DNA from: WLJO01 sp945889085
Lineage (GTDB): Bacteria > Actinomycetota > Acidimicrobiia > Acidimicrobiales > Ilumatobacteraceae
DNA length: 37,940 bases
Direction of reading: 5' to 3'
NCBI GenBank assembly: GCA_945889085.1
Contig: CAMDBM010000031.1
Location: 1-37,940 of the forward strand
Shown here: in pieces, positions 31,335 to 37,940 of the stretch
How the letters are laid out: each line of letters opens with the position of its first letter
How positions within the stretch are numbered: position 1 is the stretch's first letter
Translations under genes and position numbers: made by a program
The notes under the pieces: generated by a model
The model's database searches: none
What the model saw: the letters and a program-made list of their open reading frames with translations, nothing else
What the model was told of the DNA's origin: nothing

Positions 31335-32621
31335 TCACGCCCCCGACGTGAGGATGTCACACCCGTCGGCGGTGCACAGGATGTCGTCCTCGATACGCAC
31401 CCCGATACCGCGGAGGTGCTCGGGAACGGTCTCGTCATTGGCCTGCAGATACAGGCCCGGCTCGATGGTGAACACCATGCCCGGTACGAGAGTCCCCGCT
31501 CGGTACTCGGCAGCAATCACCTGACAGTCGTGCACGTCGAGACCGAGATGGTGCGACGTCCGGTGCAGCGTGTACCGGCGGTGCAGCATCGTGTCGGGGT
31601 CAAGTGCCTCGGCACGCTGCCCGGGCCGGAACACGCCGAGATCAATGAGGCCATCGACGAGTGTCGCCCATGCAACATCCTGCGAGTCGTGAAACGCGCT
31701 CCCCGGCCTGATGGATGCGATTGCTGCATCGTGGGAAGCCTGCACGATGTCGTACACGGACTGCTGTGCGCTTGTGAACGCGTCGCCCGTCGGGTAGGTG
31801 CGGGTGATGTCGGCCGTGTAATGGTCGGTGCCCTCGACTGCTGCGTCCACGAGCACGACATCGCCGTTGCGCACCGGTCCGTCGTTGCGGTGCCAGTGCA
31901 GGATGCAGGAGTGCGGTCCGGCCCCGACGATGGGCCAGTAGCCGGGCCCGTTGCCGGACGCGGAGCACCGGCGCAGAAACGTTCCCTCGAGCCAGCGCTC
32001 GCCACCCTCACGTATGGCCTCGGGGATGGAGGCCCGCAGTTCGGCATGACCGAGCAGGCTCGCGGCTGCTGCTGCGCGCAGGCTCTCAACCTCGAACGCA
32101 TCCTTGACGAGGCGCAGGCGCGCAACGGAGCGCGAGACCTCGGTGTCGAACGCTGCATCATCGGGCACGGCGTAGGAAGGTGGCATCGCGGCGAGGGCGC
32201 GCACGGTGATCCCGAGCCGGAGGGCGAGTTCTTCGGGCTCGACCTGCGGCCCGGCCCACAGCGGGCTCCGGGACGGATCGGTAAACCACTCGATCTCGCC
32301 GAGGCGGTGCGGGGCGTGGACGAACAACTCGGCATCGCCGGCTGGATGGATGACGAGGACGGCGTCGGGCTCCGCTGCACCGCAGAGGTAAATGAAGTCG
32401 CTGTGCGCGCGGAATGAGTAGGTGGTGGTGGAGTTCCGCGTTACTTCATGTCCGGCCCGGATCACGATGGTGCGATCGGGGAACTGGGACGAAAGACGCG
32501 CCCGCCGCTCCTGCCACGCGCCCGCACGCCGGTCCTGTGTGGGGGTTTCGCGCTCCACGGCTGCCCAGCCGTCAGAGAGGAAGCGGAGAAGTGGTTCGGG
32601 TACCGGGTTGGCGGTTGCCAT
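31335..32621 (-). CDS. pepP: Xaa-Pro aminopeptidase (aminopeptidase P)
   Basis: A 428-residue pita-bread metallopeptidase that removes N-terminal residues before proline. An N-terminal creatinase-like domain (about 1-165) precedes the catalytic domain. The five metal ligands are visible: two Asp in VLVDAAVEGTDHYTADITRTY, His in RTSHHLGLDVHD, Glu in FTIEPGLYL and Glu in GVRIEDDILCT. The start ATG 32621 is chosen because TACCGT (32634-32629) lies seven nt upstream, fitting a leaderless message; an eight-residue longer frame exists. It is divergent from the DsbA-like gene. Confidence 0.93.
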   Translation of the reverse strand: MATANPVPEPLLRFLSDGWAAVERETPTQDRRAGAWQERRARLSSQFPDRTIVIRAGHEVTRNSTTTYSFRAHSDFIYLCGAAEPDAVLVIHPAGDAELFVHAPHRLGEIEWFTDPSRSPLWAGPQVEPEELALRLGITVRALAAMPPSYAVPDDAAFDTEVSRSVARLRLVKDAFEVESLRAAAAASLLGHAELRASIPEAIREGGERWLEGTFLRRCSASGNGPGYWPIVGAGPHSCILHWHRNDGPVRNGDVVLVDAAVEGTDHYTADITRTYPTGDAFTSAQQSVYDIVQASHDAAIASIRPGSAFHDSQDVAWATLVDGLIDLGVFRPGQRAEALDPDTMLHRRYTLHRTSHHLGLDVHDCQVIAAEYRAGTLVPGMVFTIEPGLYLQANDETVPEHLRGIGVRIEDDILCTADGCDILTSGA

Positions 32622-32689
32622 GACCGGAACGGTACCGGTGGGCACGGGGCCCCGGAGCCATTCACGGCTGCCACGCGTAACCTACGCAC

Positions 32690-33337
32690 ATGGCCGAACC
32701 GATCCGTTTCTATCTCGATCCCCGCTGCCCGTGGTGCTGGCAGACCTCCAAATGGGTGCGTCGCCTCCACGAGATCGGCGAGGTAGAGGCAAGCTGGGGT
32801 CTGTTCAGCCTTGAGGTGGTCAACTTCACCCGACCGATCGAGGAGTTCGATGTGCTCTCGTCCATCGCGGCGCCGTCGCAGCGCACCTTCGCTGCAGTCC
32901 GCGACGGCCTCGGTCAGGATGCGGCGAGCAAGTATTACGAGACCCTCGGGCACCGGTACTTCGAGCTTGAGCAGGACCTGCAACAGGAGACCACCATCAA
33001 GGGGGCGCTCAGCGACGCCGGCATCGACACCGCCTATCTTGATCGTGCACTTGCGGACCCGACCACGTGGGAGACCGTGCTCGCCGAGCACCGTGACCTC
33101 GTGAACAATTCCAGTTCGTTCGGTGTCCCCACCATCCGGCTCGACGGCGGTTCCGGTCCCGCAATCTTCGGTCCGGTGATCTCAAACATGCCGGCGAACG
33201 ATGACGACGCGGTCAATCTCTGGAAGAGCGTGGCGTGGCTCACCCGTTACGAGAACTTCAGCGAGCTGAAGCGCAACCGAACGATCGATCCCGACCTCCA
33301 GATGTTCCGCTCGTACATGACGAAGCAGAAGAAGTAG
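32690..33337 (+). CDS. DsbA-family thiol oxidoreductase, Rv2466c-like
   Basis: A 215-residue thioredoxin-fold protein with an inserted helical domain. The active site is Cys13-Pro-Trp-Cys16 in FYLDPRCPWCWQTSKW, and the cis-Pro loop is GVPTIRL. It has no signal peptide, so it works in the cytoplasm. The pattern (DPxCPWCWxTSxW, FGPVIS, ELKRNRT near the C-terminus) matches mycobacterial Rv2466c, a mycothiol-linked reductase. That role here is inferred. The ATG at 32690 has TAACCT (32678-32683) six nt upstream. The gene ends in three successive TAG codons (33335-33343). Confidence 0.87.
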   Translation: MAEPIRFYLDPRCPWCWQTSKWVRRLHEIGEVEASWGLFSLEVVNFTRPIEEFDVLSSIAAPSQRTFAAVRDGLGQDAASKYYETLGHRYFELEQDLQQETTIKGALSDAGIDTAYLDRALADPTTWETVLAEHRDLVNNSSSFGVPTIRLDGGSGPAIFGPVISNMPANDDDAVNLWKSVAWLTRYENFSELKRNRTIDPDLQMFRSYMTKQKK

Positions 33338-33361
33338 TAGTAGTACGCCTGCGCAGTCGGG

Positions 33362-34267
33362 TCAGGTCTGCCAGGGGATGACGGTGGTTGCCGCCTCCTC
33401 GAGGTGCGCCACCCACGCCTCGGCGGATCCCGGCTCGTTGAGCGGGAGGACCACGAACTTCGAGGTGCCGACGTCCACGAAGCGCCGTACCAGTGCCCCG
33501 AGCTGTTCCCAGTTGGACGGGATGAGCTCGTTGATGTCGGCGAGATCGGGTCGACGCGTGCGCAGGTTCTCGAGCACGGCCGGCGGGACGTCGCCGTTCG
33601 CATAGGGGATGAGCACGCCGTAGTGCTCGTCCTCGATCTCACGGTCGTGCTGACGGGCAACCTCCTCGATGACGGACCGTGCCTTTTCGACGTCCGCCGG
33701 CGTGACGAACGACGGGAGCCAGCCGTCTGCGAGCCGGCCGACACGCTTGAGCTCGGAGGGGGCGATCCCGCCGAGCCAGACATCCGGCGGGCTCTGTCTC
33801 GGCTTGGGCTCAACGCGCAGGTCCTCGTAGTGGAAGAAGCGTCCGGAGTGGTTGACGCGTTCCTGGGTCCAGCACGCCCGCATCACGGTGAGGGCCTCGT
33901 CGAAGATCGCTGCGCGCTCGGTGCGCTCCACCCCGAACGCCTGCTGCTCGTGGCCGTCGGCAACCCCGAGCCCGAATGCCGGGAGCAGACGCCCACCCGA
34001 CATTCGATCGAGTGTTGCAAGTTCCTTCGCGAGGATGACGGGGTTGCGCCCCGGCAGGACCATCACGCTCATGCCGACCTTGAGCTTCTTCGTGCGACCT
34101 GCTGCGTAGGACATCGCCACGAGTGGGTCCGGTGCAGCACCGCCGATGCGTTCGGAGAGCCAGAGCGAGTCGAAGTGCAGGCGCTCGAGCGCATCCACCA
34201 CAGTGCCGAAGGACTCGTCGTTGAGCCCGGTGCGGACACCGAAGCCATAACCAATGCGGATCTTCAT
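33362..34267 (-). CDS. LLM-class F420-type oxidoreductase
   Basis: A 301-residue luciferase-like TIM barrel, distinct from the one at 26083. It shows MKIRIGYGFGVRTGL, FDSLWLSERIGGAAPDPLVAMSYAAGRTKKLKVGMSVMVLPGRNPVILAKELATLDRMSGGRLLPAFGLG, the typical HYEDLRVEPKPRQSPPDVWLGGIAPSELKRVGRLADGWLP, and a C-terminal helix. Coenzyme F420 is the likely cofactor in actinobacteria. It follows the alpha/beta hydrolase gene by 9 bp on the same strand, so they probably act in one catabolic or detoxification step. The substrate is unknown. Confidence 0.9.
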   Translation of the reverse strand: MKIRIGYGFGVRTGLNDESFGTVVDALERLHFDSLWLSERIGGAAPDPLVAMSYAAGRTKKLKVGMSVMVLPGRNPVILAKELATLDRMSGGRLLPAFGLGVADGHEQQAFGVERTERAAIFDEALTVMRACWTQERVNHSGRFFHYEDLRVEPKPRQSPPDVWLGGIAPSELKRVGRLADGWLPSFVTPADVEKARSVIEEVARQHDREIEDEHYGVLIPYANGDVPPAVLENLRTRRPDLADINELIPSNWEQLGALVRRFVDVGTSKFVVLPLNEPGSAEAWVAHLEEAATTVIPWQT

Positions 34268-34276
34268 GATGTGGGG

Positions 34277-34993
34277 TCAGTTCCTCGCGAGGCGTTCGAG
34301 GATGTCGGCGGTCTCTGCCGGCTTGGACGCGAAGGGTGAGTGGTCGGTCTCGAGCGTGACGATGTTCTGGCAGCGGGCGGACATCACCCTCTGGTGCTCG
34401 ATCGGGATGGCCCCGTCGAGCGTGCACTCGACATAGGTGGAAGGGATGGTTTTCCACGGTGCCCCGGTGACGGGTTGGAAGAACGTGGCGAACGGCTGCG
34501 GACACAGGCGCGGGTTGGCCGCCTCGGTGGTGCCCTTCGGGCACTCGCCGTAGAAGGACACTTCGGAGTGCGCCGGATCAACGGTGGAAAACGCACCGTC
34601 GGCGGTCGGGCGGATGGCTGCCCCGAGGGGGGTCTCGATGACGGGCATCGTCTTGAGGAACGGCATGAGTGCCTCGCCCTCGTCGAGCACGAAGGCGGTG
34701 AGGTACACGAGGTGGTTCACGTTGTCCGGGTGGCGCGTGGCGGCCTCGGTGATAACGGCGCCGCCATAGCTGTGGCCCACGAGCACGACGGGGCCGTCGA
34801 TGCGGCTCAGGGCATCGGCCACGTACTGTGCGTCGCCGTGCAGGTCCGAGAACGGCAGCGGGGACACTCCGTGACCGGGGAGGTCGATGGCGAGAGAAGG
34901 CACGCCGCGCCGGTCCAGTTCCGCCTGGAGCGAGGCCCAGCACCATGCGCCGTGCCAGGCGCCGTGAACGAGGAGGATGGTCTTGGGGGTCAT
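34277..34993 (-). CDS. Alpha/beta hydrolase (EstC/salicylate-esterase-like)
   Basis: A 238-residue hydrolase. ILLVHGAWHGAWCWASLQAEL is the oxyanion region, Ser75 in VGHSYGG the nucleophile, and His in LETDHSPFAS the catalytic base; an Asp is present in ECTLDGAIP. The HGAWHGAWCW start and TDHSPF end are typical of the plant-type esterase/hydroxynitrile-lyase-like group (EstC), found also in bacteria. The start is ATG 34993. It is upstream of the LLM oxidoreductase in one operon and divergent from the SDR gene, 40 bp away. Confidence 0.88.
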   Translation of the reverse strand: MTPKTILLVHGAWHGAWCWASLQAELDRRGVPSLAIDLPGHGVSPLPFSDLHGDAQYVADALSRIDGPVVLVGHSYGGAVITEAATRHPDNVNHLVYLTAFVLDEGEALMPFLKTMPVIETPLGAAIRPTADGAFSTVDPAHSEVSFYGECPKGTTEAANPRLCPQPFATFFQPVTGAPWKTIPSTYVECTLDGAIPIEHQRVMSARCQNIVTLETDHSPFASKPAETADILERLARN

Positions 34994-35033
34994 GGCTGTA
35001 TCTTCGCACGCCACCACACCTAGCCTCGCGGCC

Positions 35034-35813
35034 ATGACCACCGACGTTGCCGTTGACCCGTTCTCGCTGTTCCGTCTCGACGGGAAGGTAGCCATCGTGA
35101 CGGGCGCATCGTCCGGGTTGGGCGAGCGGTTCGCCCGTGTGCTGCACGCTGCCGGGGCCAGCGTTGTGGTGGCGGCCCGCCGAAAGGAGCGCCTCGACGC
35201 GCTCGTCACCGAACTGCCGGGTTCGTTGGCCGTCGCGTGCGACCTCGCCGTCGAGGCGCAGCGCGTCAACCTCGTCGACGAGGCGATTGCGCGGTTCGGG
35301 AGGGTGGACATCCTCGTGAACAACGCAGGCATCACCCGAGTGGTCGGGATCGAGGGTGAGGACATCGACTTCTTCCGAGAGGCGATGGAGGTCAACGTCA
35401 CGGCTGTGTGGCACCTCTGCAAGCTGGTCGGGCCCCACATGCTGGCGGGTGGAGGCGGGAGCGTGATCAACATCGCGTCGATGCTCGGGCTCGTGGGGGG
35501 CACCCCGGTGAAGCAGGCGAACTATTGCGCCAGCAAGGGCGCTGTGGTGAACATGACCCGCGAGCTTGCGCTCCAGTGGGGGCGTAAGGGCATCCGTGTG
35601 AATGCGATCTGCCCGGGATGGTTCCCGTCGGAGATGACCGCACCGATGGAGGACGACGACGCCTCGCAGCGGTTCATCAAGCAGAACTCACCGATTCCTC
35701 GCATGGGCGAACCCCAGGAACTCGATGGCCCGCTGCTGCTCCTCGCGAGCGAGGCAGGTGGATTCATGACGGGCCACATGCTGGTGGTGGACGGCGGCTG
35801 GACCGCGCACTGA
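35034..35813 (+). CDS. Short-chain dehydrogenase/reductase
   Basis: A 259-residue classical SDR. The cofactor motif is TGASSGLG (24-31), NNAG is at 96-99, and the catalytic residues are Ser149, Tyr164 and Lys168 (YCASK). AARR after the second strand suggests NADPH preference. The C-terminal GHMLVVDGGWTAH is the usual SDR ending. The start ATG 35034 lies seven nt after TAGCCT (35021-35026), so the message is probably leaderless; an in-frame extension to 34977 is rejected. Substrate unknown. It faces the hydrolase/LLM pair across a 40-bp divergent gap, which may coordinate them. Confidence 0.92.
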   Translation: MTTDVAVDPFSLFRLDGKVAIVTGASSGLGERFARVLHAAGASVVVAARRKERLDALVTELPGSLAVACDLAVEAQRVNLVDEAIARFGRVDILVNNAGITRVVGIEGEDIDFFREAMEVNVTAVWHLCKLVGPHMLAGGGGSVINIASMLGLVGGTPVKQANYCASKGAVVNMTRELALQWGRKGIRVNAICPGWFPSEMTAPMEDDDASQRFIKQNSPIPRMGEPQELDGPLLLLASEAGGFMTGHMLVVDGGWTAH

Positions 35814-35833
35814 CGGCGAGCGACGCGGCGCCA

Positions 35834-35951
35834 GCCGAAGCGGAGCGGAGGCTATGCCCGAGCATCAGCACGTGGCGAGGGAAGCGCTAGCGACGAGCCA
35901 CATGAGGGCTATGCCGAAGCGGAGCGGAGGCTATGCCCGAGCATCAGCACG
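35834..35951. repeat. Two copies of a 39-bp REP-like palindromic repeat
   Basis: Identical 39-bp units at 35834-35872 and 35913-35951 lie in the gap between the convergent SDR and amidase genes. Each contains GCTATGC-CCGA-GCATcAGC, a 7-bp stem with one bulged C (35851-35869 and 35930-35948). Between them lies GTGGC...GCCAC (about 35872-35901). Convergent location and internal palindrome resemble REP elements, which can stabilise or terminate transcripts from both sides. Confidence 0.8.
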
Positions 35952-35960
35952 GCCCGAGTA

Positions 35961-37400
35961 TCAATACGGTCGACGGTGCGACCAGGGCGCGGCGAGTTCC
36001 AGCTGACTCGCCACCCTGATCAACACATCCTCACGCCCGTAGGCAGCGACAAGTTGCACACCGACGGGAAGTCCATCGGGTGTCCAGTGCATCGGCAGGC
36101 TGATGGCGGGCTGGAAGCTTGCGTTGAACGCAGCGGTAAACGGCACATACGGACCCGACTTGGCGAACGGCGCAAGCGGATTGTCCGGTGTGTTCTCGAG
36201 GAACCTCACAGGTGCCGGGGGAGCAGCCATCGTGGGGGTGAGCAGGAGGTCCCACCCATCGGTTGACCACCAGCCCTGCATGGCGCGCCGGAACCGGGCT
36301 ACAGCGCCGAGCGCCGTTGCGTACGCCTCGGCAGATATCCCGCCGGCAAGCTCGGCAAGGGCCCAGTTGATGGGCTCCACCTCGTCGGCGGTGAGTGGTC
36401 GGCCGAGCAGGGCCCCCGTACGCGAGCGGTGTCCCGCCATGTTGGCTGCCCACAGGGTGGAGAACTGCTTCGGGAACACCTCGTCGGCCAGTGCCTCTGG
36501 GAAGGCGGGTTCCACGTGATGGCCGAGCGATTCCAGGATTCGTGCCGTGTTCCGCACGGCCTTCACGCACTCGTCGTGCACCTCGATGCCGCGGGGGTGG
36601 AAGTCGAGCAGTCCGATGCGCAGACGCCCCGGCTCGGCGCCCACCTCGTCTACGTAGGCGCGGGTGGGTGCCGCAGCGATGACGGTGTCCCCGGTGCCCG
36701 GCCCCTGCGCAATGTCGAGCACGAGCGCAGTGTCGCGAACCGTGCGCGACACGCAGAGCTCCACGCCGAGACCGCTCTCGTCACGCAGCGGCCCTGCGGT
36801 GATGCGGCCCTGGCTGGTCTTGAGCCCGACGAGCCCGCAGCACGATGCCGGGATGCGGATCGAGCCGCCCCCGTCGCTCGCATGCGCGATCGGGACCATG
36901 CCTGCGGCTACCGCTGCGGCGGACCCACCGGACGAACCACCGGGCGAGTGGTCGGGGTTCCAGGGGTTCCTCGTGATCCCGAACGCGAGCGGTTCGGTGC
37001 TCGGCAGGCTTCCCCATTCCGGGCTGGCCCCGCGTCCGACGATCGACAGGCCCGCAGTCTCGAAGCGCTCCACGAGCCAGGTGTTCTCTGTCGAGACATG
37101 TGCGGCGGCCTTGAGCGCCCGGTTGCCGTTCGTGATTGGGTGGCCTGCGTAGTCGGCCCAGAGGTCCTTGAGGAGGAACGGGACCCCACGCAGCGGGCCG
37201 ACGGGCGCCGAGCCGTCGCGTGCCCGGGCGATTGCCCGGTCGAACCACCGCAGGTTCACGGCGTTCAGTTCCGTGTCCAGTTGCTCGATGCGCTCGGCAG
37301 CGGCAATCGTCGGCTCTGCCGGTGCGAGGTCACCCCGCCGGACTAGCTCGGCCACAGCGGTTGCATCGAGCCAGTGCAGCTGCTCCCCCAGTGTCCCCAC
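35961..37400 (-). CDS. Amidase-signature family hydrolase
   Basis: A 479-residue amidase. The Ser-cisSer-Lys triad is visible: Lys78 in GVPFLLKDLW, the Gly/Ser stretch PGGSSGGSAAAVAAG (cis-Ser near 156-157), and nucleophile Ser180 in ASDGGGSIRIPASCCGL. The fold and length fit acylamide/6-aminohexanoate-cyclic-dimer hydrolase relatives; GatA is possible but the context lacks gatB/gatC. The GTG at 37400 is chosen because TACTGT lies six nt upstream on the minus strand (37412-37407). ATG 37427 would add nine residues and overlap the divergent start codon. No signal peptide. Confidence 0.88.
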   Translation of the reverse strand: MGTLGEQLHWLDATAVAELVRRGDLAPAEPTIAAAERIEQLDTELNAVNLRWFDRAIARARDGSAPVGPLRGVPFLLKDLWADYAGHPITNGNRALKAAAHVSTENTWLVERFETAGLSIVGRGASPEWGSLPSTEPLAFGITRNPWNPDHSPGGSSGGSAAAVAAGMVPIAHASDGGGSIRIPASCCGLVGLKTSQGRITAGPLRDESGLGVELCVSRTVRDTALVLDIAQGPGTGDTVIAAAPTRAYVDEVGAEPGRLRIGLLDFHPRGIEVHDECVKAVRNTARILESLGHHVEPAFPEALADEVFPKQFSTLWAANMAGHRSRTGALLGRPLTADEVEPINWALAELAGGISAEAYATALGAVARFRRAMQGWWSTDGWDLLLTPTMAAPPAPVRFLENTPDNPLAPFAKSGPYVPFTAAFNASFQPAISLPMHWTPDGLPVGVQLVAAYGREDVLIRVASQLELAAPWSHRRPY

Positions 37401-37406
37401 ACCCGC

Positions 37407-37416
37407 ACAGTAGGCT
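37407..37416. promoter_or_regulatory. Overlapping divergent -10 boxes (amidase / MFS)
   Basis: In ACAGTAGGCT the plus strand reads TAGGCT (37411-37416), nine nt before the MFS ATG, and the minus strand reads TACTGT (37412-37407), six nt before the amidase GTG. The two hexamers share the central TA, the geometry of a symmetric bidirectional promoter. Confidence 0.55.
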
Positions 37417-37425
37417 CCTTTTTCC

Positions 37426-37940
37426 ATGGACGTGCCGGCTGTTGCCTCCCCGTCCGCGGGTTCGGTGATGCGGGACCGCCACGTGCGGCTGGTGCTCTCC
37501 GGGTCGTTCCTGCACTCCGGTGCCGTGATCGCACAGTTCACTGCGCTCGGAAAGCTCGTCTACGACATCAGCGGCCGTGAACTCGACCTCGGTTGGCTCG
37601 GTCTCGCGGAGTTTGCGCCCGCTCTCGTGTTTGTCACGATGACCGGAAGCGTTTCCGACCGCTTCGACCGGCGTCGTGTCGCAGCGGTGGCATTCATGCT
37701 CGAGGCGGTGTGCTCGATCGCCATAGCGCTCTATGCGCACAGCAGCCCAACGGCGATCTGGCCGATCTACATCCTCGCCGCAGCGTTCGGCACCTGCAGG
37801 GCGTTCGCCGTGCCCGCAACCCGCGCGATGCCCGTGAACGTGGCCCCGGACGGCTCCCTGCCGCGGGTGGCTGCCCTGTCGTCCACTGCGTGGCAGGCGG
37901 CGTCCATCATCGGCCCGGTGGTCGGCGGCATCTTCTACGC
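37426..37940 (+). CDS. Major facilitator superfamily transporter, N-terminal part (cut by window edge)
   Basis: Only the first 171 codons are present. The start is ATG 37426 within CCATGG. A short polar N-terminus is followed by hydrophobic helices: LVLSGSFLHSGAVIAQFTALGKLVY, LGLAEFAPALVFVTMTGSVSDRFDRRRVAAVAFMLEAVCSIAIALYA, and IWPIYILAAAFGTCRAFAVPATRAM. GSVSDRFDRRR between helices 2 and 3 is the MFS motif A (GxxxDRxxRR). PATRAM...LPRVAALSSTAWQAASIIGPVVGGIFYA is typical of EntS/tetracycline-exporter-like members. An exporter role is likely but the cargo is unknown. Confidence 0.85.
   Translation, partial: MDVPAVASPSAGSVMRDRHVRLVLSGSFLHSGAVIAQFTALGKLVYDISGRELDLGWLGLAEFAPALVFVTMTGSVSDRFDRRRVAAVAFMLEAVCSIAIALYAHSSPTAIWPIYILAAAFGTCRAFAVPATRAMPVNVAPDGSLPRVAALSSTAWQAASIIGPVVGGIFY

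Noticed and set aside
35814..35960. Small coding gene across the repeats (frames reading through both copies)
   Set aside because: Short frames exist on the plus strand but have no ribosome site or recognisable product; the repeated palindrome explains the sequence better.

Overview
The window is high-GC and gene-dense, with almost no intergenic DNA. It looks like chromosomal sequence from an actinobacterium, plausibly of the class Acidimicrobiia; that class is an inference. The grounds are an IclR-type regulator divergent from leuCD (the LtbR/Rv2989 arrangement), two luciferase-like F420-type oxidoreductases, a DsbA-fold protein resembling mycothiol-linked Rv2466c, a class E sortase, actinobacterial-type leuA, and many start codons preceded by a TAnnnT -10 box at only 6-7 nt, as in leaderless mRNAs. 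I see no phage, transposon, CRISPR or plasmid genes.

Layout. 1-3050 holds the 3' end of serA, a [3Fe-4S]-type ferredoxin, and leuA behind a leucine attenuator. 3157-7059 has an acyl-CoA ligase divergent from a DEAD-box helicase, a dirigent/AOC-like lipoprotein and a VOC protein. 7066-9739 has leuD-leuC divergent from an LtbR-like regulator. 9797-13860 has a small unknown protein and then nadA-nadB-nadC. 13882-17314 carries, on the minus strand, a beta-helix lipoprotein followed by a response regulator and a histidine kinase. 17455-18906 has greA and an alpha/beta hydrolase. 19004-23998 holds leuB, ilvE, an isoleucine attenuator, cimA, a conserved unknown and a sortase. 24011-27378 has an acyltransferase-SGNH protein, an LLM oxidoreductase and a DUF2237 protein. 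27464-30032 has gltX, a DUF218 protein, tRNA-Gln(CTG) and tRNA-Glu(CTC). 30075-37940 has a polytopic membrane protein, aminopeptidase P, a DsbA-like protein, an LLM oxidoreductase, an alpha/beta hydrolase, an SDR, a repeat-bearing convergent gap, an amidase and the start of an MFS transporter.

The main metabolic theme is branched-chain amino acid synthesis. LeuA, LeuCD, LeuB and IlvE give leucine. CimA (citramalate synthase) gives a threonine-independent route to 2-ketobutyrate and isoleucine, and can share LeuCD and LeuB. The most notable result is that leuA and cimA each follow a matching regulatory leader. Each has a promoter with a 17-bp spacer, a -10 box 7 nt from the start codon, an 11-12 residue peptide with four consecutive codons for the end product (Leu or Ile), a hairpin at the stop codon, and a GC-rich terminator. 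Both leaders appear to be leaderless short ORFs. The Ile leader on cimA independently supports its citramalate-synthase assignment.

Other regulatory signals are an 11-bp-spaced direct repeat upstream of the lipoprotein/two-component cluster, overlapping divergent -10 boxes between the amidase and the transporter, and two copies of a 39-bp palindromic intergenic repeat.
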